Below, in pieces: positions 20,595 through 31,085 of a stretch of DNA of 64,000 nt (positions within the stretch are counted from its first letter, which is position 1; every line of letters starts with the position of its first letter). A program made the translations under genes and the position numbers. Source of the stretch: Tessaracoccus caeni (GTDB taxonomy: Bacteria > Actinomycetota > Actinomycetes > Propionibacteriales > Propionibacteriaceae); the NCBI RefSeq assembly GCF_029211185.1, contig NZ_JARGDO010000005.1, positions 142,190 to 206,189 of the forward strand, given 5' to 3'. A model generated the notes under the pieces. The model saw only the letters and a list, made by a program, of their open reading frames with translations. It was not told the DNA's origin and did no database searches.

Positions 20595-21647
20595 ATGAGC
20601 GCACAGACAATCGCAGTGATCGGCGGCGACGGCATCGGTCCCGAGGTGACCGCCGAAGCCATCAAGTCCCTCAAGGCCGTGGCGGGCGAGAACGCCTTCT
20701 CCTTCGTCGACTACGACCTGGGCGCCGAGCGCTGGCAGCGCACCGGGGAGGTGCTGCCCGATTCCGTGTTGGAGGAGCTGAAGGGCGTCGACGCGATCGT
20801 GCTGGGCGCGGTGGGCGCTGCCCCCGGCTCGAAGGCCATCCCCAGTGGTCTGCTCGAGCGCGGCCTGCTGTTGAAGCTGCGCTTCGCCTTCGATCACGCC
20901 GTCAACCTTCGCCCCTCCAAGCTGTACCCGGGCGTGCCCACCCCGCTGGCGCCGAGCGTCGTCGAGGGCAAGAATGTCGACTTCGTCGTCGTGCGCGAAG
21001 GCACCGAGGGCTTGTACTGCGGCAACGGCGGTGCGGTGCGCGTCGGCACCTCGCAGGAGCTGGCCACCGAGGTCTCCGTCAACACCTACTTCGGCGTGGA
21101 GCGCGTCGTGCGCGACGCCTACCAGCGGGCCCGCGCCCGCCGGGGCAAGCTCACGCTGCTGCACAAGCACAACGTGCTGGTCAACGCCGGATCGCTGTGG
21201 AACCGCGCGTTCCAGCAGATCGGCGAGGAGTTCCCCGACGTAGAGCAGCGTTACCTGCACATCGACGCGGCCATGATCGCCCTGGTGGTGGATCCCAGCC
21301 AGTTCGACGTGATCGTCACCGACAACCTGTTCGGCGACATCGTCACCGATCTCGCCGCTGCCGTCACCGGCGGCATCGGCCTGGCAGCGTCGGCCAACAT
21401 CAACCCCAGCGGCGAGTACCCGTCGATGTTCGAGCCCGTGCACGGCTCGGCCCCCGACATCGCCGGAAAGGGCATCGCCGATCCCACCGCCGCCATCTCA
21501 TCGATGGCGTTGCTGCTCGATCACCTGGGCAAGCCGGAACTGGCGAAGAAGATCGATGACGCCGTCTCCGCCGACATCGCCGAGCGCGGCGCGAGTAAGT
21601 TCGGCACCGTCGAGACCGGCGACCGGATCGCCGCTCGCCTGGCCTGA
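20595..21647 (+). CDS. leuB: 3-isopropylmalate dehydrogenase
   Basis: 350-residue beta-decarboxylating dehydrogenase. [18 protein letters not shown] is the family N-terminus, [10 protein letters not shown] and [12 protein letters not shown] the substrate-binding segments, and [15 protein letters not shown] carries the metal-binding aspartates. [16 protein letters not shown] binds NAD. The size fits the actinobacterial short form. It would act on 3-isopropylmalate and, with CimA, on 3-methylmalate. The ATG has no ribosome-binding site. An open frame upstream to 20376 runs into cimA and is rejected as coding. Confidence 0.95.
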   Translation: MSAQTIAVIGGDGIGPEVTAEAIKSLKAVAGENAFSFVDYDLGAERWQRTGEVLPDSVLEELKGVDAIVLGAVGAAPGSKAIPSGLLERGLLLKLRFAFDHAVNLRPSKLYPGVPTPLAPSVVEGKNVDFVVVREGTEGLYCGNGGAVRVGTSQELATEVSVNTYFGVERVVRDAYQRARARRGKLTLLHKHNVLVNAGSLWNRAFQQIGEEFPDVEQRYLHIDAAMIALVVDPSQFDVIVTDNLFGDIVTDLAAAVTGGIGLAASANINPSGEYPSMFEPVHGSAPDIAGKGIADPTAAISSMALLLDHLGKPELAKKIDDAVSADIAERGASKFGTVETGDRIAARLA

Positions 21648-21660
21648 CAGAGATCCGACG

Positions 21661-21693
21661 AACGCCCACCGCCACACCGGCGGTGGGCGTTTT
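21661..21693 (+). terminator. intrinsic terminator after leuB
   Basis: A 13-bp perfect stem (AACGCCCACCGCC / GGCGGTGGGCGTT) with a 5-nt loop followed by TTTTCG, 13 bp after the leuB stop. Confidence 0.9.
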
Positions 21694-21757
21694 CGTCGTC
21701 GCCTGTAACGCGAGCGCGCCACGAGCGCGTATTCATGGGTGACGAAGGGTGACACAC

Positions 21758-22255
21758 ATGCGCGATACCGCCGAGTTCGAGGCCTGGGCCCTCCGGGCCA
21801 CGCCGAAGCTGTTTCGGCAGGCCCGACTGCTCGTCGGTGATTGGCACTTGGCCGAAGACCTCGTGCAGGACACCATCGCGAAGATGTACGTGCACTGGGC
21901 GCGGGTCGATCGCGACCTGAGCCCGGACGGCTACGCGCTGCGCACCCTGTTTCATCTCTTCGTCTCCCGCCGTCGACTGAGGTCGTCCGGGGAGATCGCG
22001 ACCGATCTCATCCCGGAGACCTTCGACGGCGCGACGATCGACGTCGAGACACGGCACGACCTGGCGAGGGCCCTCGCCACGCTCAAGCCACTCGAACGCG
22101 CGGTGGTGGTCGCCCGGTACCTCGACGACCGCCCCGTCGCCTCCGTGGCCGCGCTTCTCGACCGATCCGAGGGGTGGGTGCGCACCACCTCGTCCCGCGC
22201 CTTGGCGCGGCTCCGCGTCAACCCGTTGCTGGCCCCGCTGGCCGCACTCACCTGA
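21758..22255 (+). CDS. ECF-type RNA polymerase sigma factor (SigE-like actinobacterial family)
   Basis: 165-residue sigma-70 family protein. Region 2 spans about 10-75 (LVGDWHLAEDLVQDTIAKMYVHW), and region 4 about 100-155 (LKPLERAVVVARYLDDRPVASVAALL). The ATG at 21758 has AAGGG 8 nt upstream; a GTG nine bases earlier has none. It is followed after 9 bp by a single-span membrane protein that probably regulates it. The gene begins a two-gene unit after the leuB terminator. The promoters it recognises are unknown. Confidence 0.88.
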   Translation: MRDTAEFEAWALRATPKLFRQARLLVGDWHLAEDLVQDTIAKMYVHWARVDRDLSPDGYALRTLFHLFVSRRRLRSSGEIATDLIPETFDGATIDVETRHDLARALATLKPLERAVVVARYLDDRPVASVAALLDRSEGWVRTTSSRALARLRVNPLLAPLAALT

Positions 22256-22264
22256 AGGACTCCC

Positions 22265-22957
22265 ATGCCCCACACGCAGCTCACCGAACTGACCGACTCC
22301 CAGACCCGCGAGATCGTTCGTCGCGGAATCACCAAGGGACGCCGAACCAACACCGTGCGACGGGCCGCCAGCGGCCTCGCCGCGCTCGCCATCGTCGGCG
22401 CCCTCGGCGTCTCGACGTTCTCGCTGATCTCGCTCAATCGCCCCGACGCACCGCCCGTGATGCCCGCCGCCACCCAGACGCCCCAGGTTCCTGCGGAGTC
22501 TCCCGCCGACGAGAAACAGTCCACCGATGCCCCGTGCCCCGCTCAGGAACTGACGGCGATCCTCGAGAAGCTACTGCCCGACGCCACGGTGTCTCCGGCC
22601 GATGAGGGCGACACCACCGGCTGCGCGGCGACGGTGACGTTCTCGATGGCCGACGGCAAGGCCACCGGAAAGGTGCAGGTGTTCGCGCCGGGCGAGGCTG
22701 TGCTGCCCGAGGAACGAATCGGCATCGAGCAGGAGGACGGCTCCGAGGAAGCGTCTGTCGGGTATGCCGCAGGCTTGGGCGACAAGCAGGGTCAGCACGA
22801 CTGGTACCTCGTCCGGGACGACGACGCAGCCATCACCCTCCACGTCGATGCGATCTCAGGCGACGAGCGGCCCACCGAAAAGGAGGTCCGGGAGGTCGGG
22901 ACACTCCTCGGAGCCCCCGAACTCGACTCCCTGCTCGATGAGGTCGCCGCTGGCTGA
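22265..22957 (+). CDS. single-span membrane protein, probable partner of the sigma factor
   Basis: 230 residues: a basic cytoplasmic N-terminus (about 1-33), one transmembrane helix (about 34-56, ASGLAALAIVGALGVSTFSL) and an outer domain (about 60-230) with two cysteines near 84 and 120 and many acidic residues. There is no recognisable anti-sigma zinc motif, and the cytoplasmic part is short, so direct sigma binding is uncertain. AAGGA precedes the ATG and the gap to the sigma gene is 9 bp. Co-transcription suggests a signalling or target role. Not otherwise recognised. Confidence 0.7.
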   Translation: MPHTQLTELTDSQTREIVRRGITKGRRTNTVRRAASGLAALAIVGALGVSTFSLISLNRPDAPPVMPAATQTPQVPAESPADEKQSTDAPCPAQELTAILEKLLPDATVSPADEGDTTGCAATVTFSMADGKATGKVQVFAPGEAVLPEERIGIEQEDGSEEASVGYAAGLGDKQGQHDWYLVRDDDAAITLHVDAISGDERPTEKEVREVGTLLGAPELDSLLDEVAAG

Positions 22958-22987
22958 GCCGCCCCTTGGAACCGCTACTGAGCGAAA

Positions 22988-23063
22988 TGAGATAAAACGA
23001 CCGTAACTGCCTCTTATTGGTACAGCTCTACCAATAAGAGGCAGTTACGGTCGATTTGTCTCA
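22988..23063. terminator. very long inverted repeat between convergent operons
   Basis: A perfect 25-bp stem (22998-23022 with 23029-23053, starting CGACCGTAACTGCC) with a 6-nt loop extends to 35 pairs with one mismatch and one wobble. It lies between the sigma operon and mtlD, which converge, so bidirectional termination is the simplest role. The stem is AT-richer than its surroundings and much longer than other terminators here. Confidence 0.7.
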
Positions 23064-23090
23064 CTCTCCCGAGTAGAGCGGGCTGGAAGG

Positions 23091-24221
23091 CTATCCCTTG
23101 GCGGCCTTCACCTGTTCCAGGACGCCCGCGTAGAGCGGATGGTCGGGATCGAGGCCGGTGACGGCGCCGACGACGACCTCAGCGGCCTCGTCCTGCAGCA
23201 GGCGCTGCAGCTCGACGGCTTCGGGGTCTTCGGCAACGTCGAAACGCAGCACCGCCCCCATCGCCGCCAGCAGGGCATCGGCGGACAACCCGCGCTCGGC
23301 GAGCTGTGCGGCCGGGCCGACGAAGCGGTCGTTGCGCGACAGCTTGCGCAGCGGCGAGCGACCGACCCGCTCCACCGTGTCGGGCAGGTAGGGGTTGGCG
23401 AAGCGGCGCATGATCTTGGCCGCGTAGGCCTCAAGCTCCGCTTCGTCGAACCCGTACTTGGCCACCAGCAGCGACCGGGTCTCCCCCAGCACCGCCGCCA
23501 CCCTGTCGGCGGTGTCACCGGCGGCGAGGGCGTCGGAGATCTTGCTGATCCCGGCCGCGTAGCCGAAGTACGCCGTGGTGGCGTGCCCAGTGTTGACGGT
23601 GAACAGCTTGCGCTCGATGTAGGGAGCAAGGTCGGGCACCCAGGTGGCCCCGGGAATGTCGGGGCGGTTGTCCCCGAAGGGCCCCGTCTCGATCGCCCAC
23701 TCGTAGTAGTTCTCCACCGTGACGTCGAGGCCCGGATCCTGCGCGGGAACGATGCGGTCCACCGCCGTGTTGGCGAAGATGGCGCGTTCGTCGAGGTCGT
23801 CGCCCTCGTAACGGGCGCGGATCTCGGCCTGCAGGATGTCGGTGCCGCCGATGGCGTTCTCACACGCCATCACCGCCACCTTGGGCGCGCCGGCCGGGCG
23901 GGCCGCGATGCCGGCCGCGATGGCCGGTGCCACGAATTTCAGGATCGAGACCCCCACCGCGGTGGTGATCACGTCTGCGGACGCCAGCGCGGCGGTGAGC
24001 GCCTCCGGCTCCTTGGCCGAGTTGATGGCGGCGAAGCCGCGCACCTCATGGGTGCGCAGCTCGTCGCCCACCTCGTGGACCTGGTAGGAGTCGGCGGCCT
24101 TCAGCTGTGCGATCAGCTGATCCGCCACGTCGGCGAAGGTGAGCTGGTAGCCCGCCTCCGCCAGCAGCAGGCCGACGAAGCCCCGTCCGATGTTGCCGGC
24201 GCCGAAGTGAACGGCATGCAC
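23091..24221 (-). CDS. mtlD: mannitol-1-phosphate 5-dehydrogenase
   Basis: 376-residue NAD-dependent long-chain dehydrogenase converting mannitol 1-phosphate to fructose 6-phosphate. The N-terminal Rossmann motif HFGAGNIGRGFVG (about 5-17) and the conserved NTGHATTAYFG (about 213-223) are present. The start is GTG, 3 bp past the mtlA stop. With mtlA it completes mannitol uptake and entry into glycolysis. Length is typical of bacterial MtlD. Confidence 0.94.
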   Translation of the reverse strand: MHAVHFGAGNIGRGFVGLLLAEAGYQLTFADVADQLIAQLKAADSYQVHEVGDELRTHEVRGFAAINSAKEPEALTAALASADVITTAVGVSILKFVAPAIAAGIAARPAGAPKVAVMACENAIGGTDILQAEIRARYEGDDLDERAIFANTAVDRIVPAQDPGLDVTVENYYEWAIETGPFGDNRPDIPGATWVPDLAPYIERKLFTVNTGHATTAYFGYAAGISKISDALAAGDTADRVAAVLGETRSLLVAKYGFDEAELEAYAAKIMRRFANPYLPDTVERVGRSPLRKLSRNDRFVGPAAQLAERGLSADALLAAMGAVLRFDVAEDPEAVELQRLLQDEAAEVVVGAVTGLDPDHPLYAGVLEQVKAAKG

Positions 24222-24224
24222 GTG

Positions 24225-26237
24225 TCAGACCTCCCCGAGGATGTCGATGATCTCCTGGACCGAACTTGCCTCTTCCAGCTTCTTCACCTGGGCCATGTTG
24301 CTGAAGGTGATCGCCACCTTCTGCAGGATGTCCATGTGGGTGTTGTTGGCGCCGGCGATGCCGACCACGAACTTCACCGGCTTGCCGTTCCAGTCGATGC
24401 CCTCCGGGTAGCGCACGAACGACATGGCCGACCGGTGCACCGAGTCCTTGGCCTCGTTGGTGCCGTGCGGGATGGCGAGGAAGTTGCCCATGTAGGTGGA
24501 CACCAGCTTCTCGCGCTCATGCATCGCGTCGACGTACGACGAATCGACGCCGCCCGCCGCGACCAGCAGGTTGCCGGCCTCGGAGATCGCCGATGCGGGG
24601 TCGGTCGCGCTGCCGGACAGCACCACCGACGCGGGGGCCAATACCTCATCAGCGGGAGCCGCGGGCTCCTCCACCGGCGCTGCTGCAGGGGCTGCCGGAG
24701 CAGGTGCCGGGCTGGCCGGGGCCGCCCCACCAGCGTGCGACGCCTTCACCATCTCGACGACCTCGTCGTAACGCGGGGAGCCCATGAAGTTGTCGACCGT
24801 GACCAGCACCGCACTCGGTGCCAGCTGGACGGCACGATCGGCGAGCTCGCGCTGGGTCACCAGCACGTCGATGTTGTCCTGGAGATTGCGCACGGCCTTG
24901 TTCACGACGGTGACGTTGTCGAAGCCGGCTTCCTTGACCTTCTTGCGCAGCACGCTGGCGCCCATGGCGCTGGAACCCATGCCCGCGTCGCAGGCGAACA
25001 CGATCGAGGTGATCGGCCCCGTGACAGCGGTGGCACCGCCGGCGCCACCCAAGGCGGACAGCGCGTCGGACTTCTTGCCCTTGTTCTCCTGGGTCTTGGC
25101 GATCGCCGCCGACAGGTCGCCGGCATCGCCCTTCGCCAGGTCGCGCTTACGGGAGAGCCGCAGGATGAAGGCCGCGATCAGGAAGCTGACCGTCGCGGAA
25201 AGGACCACCGACAGGATCACACCGAAGTAGGAACCTTGCGCGGTCTGGATCATCACCGCGATGAAGGAGCCCGGCGCGGCAGGGGCACGCAGACCGGAGC
25301 CGAAGATCATGTTGGTGGCCACGCCGGTCGCCCCGCCGCCGATCACGGCGAGCAGCAGTGCCGGCTTCATCAGCACATACGGGAAGTAGATCTCGTGGAT
25401 GCCGCCGAAGAAGTGGATGATGGCCGCGCCCGGAGCCGAGGCCTTCGCCGCACCCAGGCCGAAGAAGGTGAAGGCCAGCAACAGGCCGAGGCCAGGGCCG
25501 GGATTGGCCTCGAGCAGGTAGAGGATCGACTGACCCGTCGCATCGGACTGGGCGGTGCCGAGCGGCGTGAGCACGCCGTGGTTGATGGCATTGTTTAAGA
25601 AGAACACCTTGGCGGGCTCGATGAGGACGCTCGCCAGCGGAAGCAGGCCCGTCTCGATCAGCCAGCCCACCGCCGAGCCGAGCACGTCCATGAGGGCGTT
25701 GACCAGACGGGCGATGACCGTGAAGCCGAAGATCATCAGCAGGAAGGCCGTGATGCCGGCGGAGAACATGTCGACCAGCATCTCGAAGCCGGCGCGCACC
25801 TTGCCCGCCCAGAGGGAGTCGAGCTTCTTCATCACCCATGCGCCCAGCGGGCCCATGATCATGGCACCGATGAACATGTGGATCTGACCGAGCTGCGACG
25901 CCCCTTCAGGGAGGGCGGCGTTGAACTGCGCGATCAGATGATCGGAGCCGATGATGGCGCCCATTGTGGCGACGGTGCCGACGACGCCACCGCGGAAGTC
26001 GTAGACCATGCGACCGCCGGTATTGGCGATGATCAGCGGCAAGAGGTAGTGGATGGTGGGTCCGACCATCGTGGAAAGCGCTTCATTCGGCACCCAACCC
26101 ACAGGGATGAAGAAGGCCGTCAGCAGGCCCCACGCGATCAGCGCGGGGATGTTCGGCATGATCATGCCGGAGAGGAAGGTTCCGAATTTCTGGATGACTA
26201 CTCTCGCGCCACCCGGCGCGGCACTCGTTGCACTCAC
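24225..26237 (-). CDS. mtlA: PTS mannitol-specific enzyme IICBA
   Basis: 670-residue fused permease. IIC (1-345) has the sugar-site motif GIHEIYFPY (about 278-287). IIB (about 405-500) carries phospho-C417 in FACDAGMGSSAMG. An Ala/Pro linker leads to IIA (about 525-670) with H591 in LAIPHGTNEA. A GTG start is supported by AGGAG 7 nt upstream. It is followed by mtlD. No MtlR-type activator is adjacent; the upstream LacI gene and two LacI-like operators are the visible control elements. Confidence 0.94.
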   Translation of the reverse strand: MSATSAAPGGARVVIQKFGTFLSGMIMPNIPALIAWGLLTAFFIPVGWVPNEALSTMVGPTIHYLLPLIIANTGGRMVYDFRGGVVGTVATMGAIIGSDHLIAQFNAALPEGASQLGQIHMFIGAMIMGPLGAWVMKKLDSLWAGKVRAGFEMLVDMFSAGITAFLLMIFGFTVIARLVNALMDVLGSAVGWLIETGLLPLASVLIEPAKVFFLNNAINHGVLTPLGTAQSDATGQSILYLLEANPGPGLGLLLAFTFFGLGAAKASAPGAAIIHFFGGIHEIYFPYVLMKPALLLAVIGGGATGVATNMIFGSGLRAPAAPGSFIAVMIQTAQGSYFGVILSVVLSATVSFLIAAFILRLSRKRDLAKGDAGDLSAAIAKTQENKGKKSDALSALGGAGGATAVTGPITSIVFACDAGMGSSAMGASVLRKKVKEAGFDNVTVVNKAVRNLQDNIDVLVTQRELADRAVQLAPSAVLVTVDNFMGSPRYDEVVEMVKASHAGGAAPASPAPAPAAPAAAPVEEPAAPADEVLAPASVVLSGSATDPASAISEAGNLLVAAGGVDSSYVDAMHEREKLVSTYMGNFLAIPHGTNEAKDSVHRSAMSFVRYPEGIDWNGKPVKFVVGIAGANNTHMDILQKVAITFSNMAQVKKLEEASSVQEIIDILGEV

Positions 26238-26373
26238 GCTCTGCTCCTGTTCATGTGTGAAACACGACGCGGATCGTTCTCCGGGCCGACCGGGCGTCGC
26301 TGCCAGTCAGAACCCGTTTCGCTCAAAGTAGCACTCGAATGGGAGCGTTTGCAGGAAGCAACGCAAAGGTATC

Positions 26374-26433
26374 GTCGAAGCGCTTGCGCGACGCAGCGCA
26401 GTCTATCCGAAAACTCATCGAAACGCTTCGATG
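26374..26433. promoter_or_regulatory. two LacI-type operator-like palindromes upstream of mtlA
   Basis: GTCGAAGCGCTTGCGCGAC (26374-26392, core AAGCGCTT) and CATCGAAACGCTTCGATG (26416-26433, 7 of 8 pairs around CG) both look like LacI-family operators. They are 137-196 bp upstream of the mtlA start. The neighbouring LacI gene is the natural candidate, but it is frameshifted here. Assignment is inferred. Confidence 0.55.
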
Positions 26434-26452
26434 AACTCGACGGACATCCGCG

Positions 26453-26581
26453 GTGCACACTGTCGAACCCGATCCTGAAGCCACGCGGATCTACGACGAG
26501 CTCTATGCCATCTATCGCGATCTCCACCCGCAGACGGTGGAGTTCCAGCACCGGCTAGCCGAGGTGCAGGCGAGGAGCTGA
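26453..26581 (+). pseudogene. C-terminal remnant of a FGGY-type sugar kinase
   Basis: The plus strand encodes EATRIYDELYAIYRDLHPQT and then HRLAEVQARS before a stop codon at 26579. This resembles the extreme C-terminus of xylulokinase/ribulokinase-type FGGY kinases (YDxLYxLYRxLYP). A stop lies in frame at 26432-26434 and nothing kinase-like precedes it. Only about 40 residues survive, overlapping the tail of the LacI gene on the other strand. It looks like the stump of a gene removed by deletion. Confidence 0.5.
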
Positions 26582-27576
26582 GCTTTCCCGCACGGTCAGA
26601 ACGGGCGCGACCACCTCCTGGAGACAGTCGCGACTACCACTCTCGATCTGCGCGACCAGGGCGTCAGTCGCCCGGCACATCAAGTCGGCGGGCGATGGCG
26701 AGATCGTCGTCATGGGGGCATCATCACTTCGGCGTGCACGGCGCCCATGCTGAGCGCGACGATCGTCAGGTCGTTCGGCACCGTCACCCCCATCGACGCG
26801 GCACTGTTCGCCAGCCCGGCCACGGCGACCTCATTGAAGGCCAACACCGCCGTCGGCCGGGGGTGCTGGCCGAGGAGGTCGACGAGGGCCTCTCGTCCGC
26901 CACGGGGCGTCGGGGGCACCGAGCGAATCCCCAAAGCGATCCCCTGATGTCGCGCGGCACGACCCAGCTCGCGGCGCATGTGAAGGCTGGGCGCGAAACC
27001 GCGGTCGCCCTCGCCGACGTCCTGGCACAGGAACACCGCGCGGGTGTGCCCGAGTTCCTTCAGGTAGGCGATCGCTTGCCGCGCCTGCTCTTCGTAGTCG
27101 TTGTCGACGAAGGCCACTCCCTCGGCATCGTTCGGCTGGCCCACTAGAACGAACGGCCTGCCCGATTCCTTCAACGCCGCGATCCGGGCGTCCTCCGGCG
27201 TCACCTCCATGAGGATCACGCCGTCGACGAGGCCCTGATCGACCAGGCTGCGCAACCCATCGAGGTCGTCGGCGCCCTGGGTCCAGAGGAGGAGATGAAA
27301 GCCCTTGTCACGCGCTCGTTCGGCCGCGGAGGACACGTACTCGTTCTCCGTCGACGACACCCCTTGCGCGCTGTACGGGTAATGCAGCGCGATGATGCCG
27401 AGACGTGCGCCGGCCAGGCCGCGCGCAACCGCGTTGGGGGTGAACCGGAGTTCCTTCATGGCTCGCAGCACGCGGCGTTTCGTCGGCTCGGAGATGGGAC
27501 GGCGTCCGCTGATCACATAGGACACGGTGCTCAGCGACACGCCGGCCCTCTTCGCCACATCGTCCATCGTCGCCAT
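26555..27576 (-). pseudogene. LacI-family regulator with a C-terminal frameshift
   Basis: The frame from ATG 27576 gives 288 residues: HTH MDDVAKRAGVSLSTVSYVIS (about 4-23), then a periplasmic-binding-like sensor that stops at VMMPP (26710). A second frame continues without a gap as MTTISPSPADLMCRATDALV and ends VVAPVLTVRESSAPR at a TAG at 26555-26557, a typical LacI C-terminus. One extra C in the 5-base C-run (26714-26718) would restore a 340-residue protein of family length. So this is either a recent disruption or a base-call error. GGAGG precedes the start. It probably controlled mtlAD or the lost sugar kinase. Confidence 0.85.
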
Positions 27577-27598
27577 GACATGCGCCTCCAGAAGTCAG

Positions 27599-27631
27599 CG
27601 AGGGGCGCGACGTGCCACGTCGCGCCCCTCG
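27599..27631 (-). terminator. terminator after ilvC
   Basis: A 16-bp GC-rich inverted repeat (CGAGGGGCGCGACGTG) with almost no spacer lies 25 bp after the ilvC stop. No T-run follows. It separates the ilv operon from the LacI gene. Confidence 0.75.
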
Positions 27632-27655
27632 TTCATCTCGTCTCCTGCGCCAGGA

Positions 27656-28720
<1,065 letters not shown>

Positions 28721-28740
28721 TTACGTCTGCGGATCGGAGA

Positions 28741-29244
28741 TTACTTGGTCTTGGAGGCGAGCGTCGCCGCGCCCCGGCCCAGGGCGACCTGCCCGGACTG
28801 GACGAGCTCCTGGATGCCATGGGGTGCGAGCATCTCCAGCAACGCCTCGAGCTTCTCGTCGCTGCCCGTGGCCTCGATGGTGATGGACTCGTTGGACACG
28901 TCCACGGCCTTGCCGCGGAACAGGCTGACCACGTCGATGATCTGGCTCCGGCTGCTCACGTCGGCCTTCACCTTCACCAGGATCATCTCGCGGCGCACCG
29001 AGCTGGAGCCGAGCTCCAGCACCTTGCGCACCTCGATCAGCTTGTTCAGCTGCTTGACGATCTGCTCCAGGGCGGCGTCGTCCTCCACGTCGGCCACCAC
29101 GGTCATCCGCGACAGCTCAGGGCGCTCGGTGGGCCCGACCGCCAAGGAGTTGATGTTGAACCCGCGTCGCGAGAACAGGCCGGCGATCCGGGCGAGGACG
29201 CCGGGGTGGTCGAGCACCAAGATGCTCAGAGTGTGCTTGCTCAC
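28741..29244 (-). CDS. ilvN: acetolactate synthase small (regulatory) subunit
   Basis: 167 residues: an ACT domain (about 4-78; [32 protein letters not shown]) that binds valine for feedback control, then a C-terminal domain (about 80-160) that activates IlvB. The GTG start overlaps the ilvB stop (GTGA), ensuring coupled synthesis of both subunits. Length is typical. Confidence 0.96.
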   Translation of the reverse strand: MSKHTLSILVLDHPGVLARIAGLFSRRGFNINSLAVGPTERPELSRMTVVADVEDDAALEQIVKQLNKLIEVRKVLELGSSSVRREMILVKVKADVSSRSQIIDVVSLFRGKAVDVSNESITIEATGSDEKLEALLEMLAPHGIQELVQSGQVALGRGAATLASKTK

Positions 29245-30983
29245 AGGATCTCCTCATCCCAGTCGGGGGCCATGTCGCGGGCGACCCGGATCTCATCGTT
29301 GCTGGTGCCGGCCGGAACCATCGGCCACACCATGGCGTCCTTGTGGACGACGAACTCCACCACCACGGGGCGGTCGTTGATCTCCAAGGCCTTGTTGATG
29401 GCCTCGTCCATCTCCTCCTCGTTGGTGGCGCGCAGGCCGACCGCACCCATCGCCTCCGCGAGCATCGGGAAGTTGGGCCAGACGTCGGTGTTCAGGTCGG
29501 TGTTGGAGTAGCGCTCCTCGTAGAAGAGGCTCTGCCACTGACGCACCATGCCGAGCACGTTGTTGTTGATCACCGCGATCTTGATCGGGATCTTGTTGAC
29601 GGCGCAGGTGACCAGTTCCTGGTTGGTCATCTGGAAACAGCCGTCGCCGTCGATGCCCCAGACCGTGCGCTCGGGATGCGCGACCTTGGCGCCCATCGCG
29701 GCCGGGACGCAGAATCCCATGGTGCCGGCACCACCGGAGTTGAGCCAGGTGTTGGGCACCTCGTGCGGCAGGAAGTGCGCGGCCCACATCTGATGCTGAC
29801 CGACACCGGCGACGTAGATGCTGTCCGGCGGGCTCAGCTGACCGATCCGCTGGATGACCTCCTGCGGCGACAGTTCGCCGTCGGGAGCCTCGTCCCAGCG
29901 CGGCTGGTAGCGCTCCTTCATCACCGCGAGCTGATGCCGCCATGCCGTGGCCTCCGGCGCCGGCAGGTCGACCAGCGCCTTGTTGAGCCCGATCAGCGTC
30001 TGGCGCACGTCGCCGACGATCGGCACGTCCGCCGGCTTGTTCTTGCCGATCTCTGCGGGATCGATGTCGGCGTGGATGACCTTGGCGCCGGTGGCGAAGC
30101 TGTCGAGACGTCCGGTGACCCGGTCGTCGAAGCGGGTGCCGAGCGCGATCAGCAGATCGGCCTTCTGCAAGGCACCGACCGCCGCGACCGTGCCGTGCAT
30201 GCCGGGCATGCCCATGTTCAGCGGGTGGCTGTCGGGCAGCACGCCGCGAGCCATCAGCGTGGTCACGAACGGGATGTTGAGCCGCTCGACCAGTTCCGCG
30301 AGATCGTGCGAGGCATTGGCCCGCACGACGCCGCCGCCCACGTAGAGCACGGGGCGCTTGGCCTCGGAGATCATCTGAGCCGCCGCCCGGATCTGCCGCG
30401 CGTGCGGCTTGACCGTCGGGCGGTAACCCGGCAGATCAACTTCTGCCGGCCAGTGGAACTCGGCCGTGTGGACCAGCGCGTCCTTCGCGATGTCGACCAG
30501 GACCGGGCCGGGACGACCGGTGGCGGCGATATGGAATGCCTCCTTGATCGCCTGCGGAATGTCCTCCGCGCGGGTCACCAGGTAGCTGTGCTTGGTGATC
30601 GGCATCGTGATGCCGCGGATGTCGGCCTCCTGGAAGGCGTCCGAGCCGATGGCCGTCGAGTTCACCTGACCGGTGATCGCGACGATCGGCGTCGAGTCCA
30701 TGTATGCGTTGCCGAGCGGCGTGACCAGGTTGGTGGCACCCGGGCCAGAGGTGGCGATGCACACCCCGACGCGTCCGGAGGCCATGGCGTATCCCTCTGC
30801 CGCATGACCGGCGCCCTGCTCGTGACGCACCAGGATGTGGCGGACCTTCGAGTCGAAGAGCGGGTCGTACGCGGGCAGAATCGCACCGCCGGGAATGCCG
30901 AAGACTACCTCGACCCCCATCCGTTCGAGCGAAGCCACAAGGCTCTGTGCGCCCGTCAGGATCTGTCCATCCACCTGCCCCAT
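29241..30983 (-). CDS. ilvB: acetolactate synthase large (catalytic) subunit
   Basis: 580-residue thiamine-diphosphate enzyme making acetolactate or acetohydroxybutyrate. The N-terminal PYR domain has [17 protein letters not shown] and the catalytic glutamate in [15 protein letters not shown]. The C-terminal PP domain has [12 protein letters not shown] ... [12 protein letters not shown], which binds ThDP and Mg2+. GAAGGGAG precedes the ATG. The gene follows a 135-nt leader with a leader peptide and terminator, so it is probably attenuated by branched-chain amino-acid supply. Confidence 0.97.
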   Translation of the reverse strand: MGQVDGQILTGAQSLVASLERMGVEVVFGIPGGAILPAYDPLFDSKVRHILVRHEQGAGHAAEGYAMASGRVGVCIATSGPGATNLVTPLGNAYMDSTPIVAITGQVNSTAIGSDAFQEADIRGITMPITKHSYLVTRAEDIPQAIKEAFHIAATGRPGPVLVDIAKDALVHTAEFHWPAEVDLPGYRPTVKPHARQIRAAAQMISEAKRPVLYVGGGVVRANASHDLAELVERLNIPFVTTLMARGVLPDSHPLNMGMPGMHGTVAAVGALQKADLLIALGTRFDDRVTGRLDSFATGAKVIHADIDPAEIGKNKPADVPIVGDVRQTLIGLNKALVDLPAPEATAWRHQLAVMKERYQPRWDEAPDGELSPQEVIQRIGQLSPPDSIYVAGVGQHQMWAAHFLPHEVPNTWLNSGGAGTMGFCVPAAMGAKVAHPERTVWGIDGDGCFQMTNQELVTCAVNKIPIKIAVINNNVLGMVRQWQSLFYEERYSNTDLNTDVWPNFPMLAEAMGAVGLRATNEEEMDEAINKALEINDRPVVVEFVVHKDAMVWPMVPAGTSNDEIRVARDMAPDWDEEIL

Positions 30984-31018
30984 TGCGTCTCCCTTCGTTG
31001 CCGGTCAGTTGTTCCAAG

Positions 31019-31051
31019 AAAAAACCCTCGTCGCCTTGTGGCATACGAGGG
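31019..31051 (-). terminator. attenuator terminator in the ilvBNC leader
   Basis: CCCTCGT / ACGAGGG stem with a 13-nt loop followed by TTTTTT, 36 bp before the ilvB ATG. A preceding hairpin GCGCTTCG / CGAAGCGC (31086-31079 with 31060-31053) begins at the stop codon of the leader peptide. This is a classic attenuation layout. Confidence 0.85.
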
Positions 31052-31085
31052 GGCGCTTCGTGCGAGTTATGCGTTGCTCGAAGCG

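Noticed and set aside
23139..25598. 819-codon plus-strand frame opposite mtlA and mtlD
   Set aside because: Shadow of the mannitol genes; no ribosome-binding site or recognisable domain.
26714..26718. Programmed frameshifting in the LacI gene
   Set aside because: No slippery heptamer or downstream stimulatory structure is evident; a deletion or base-call error is simpler.
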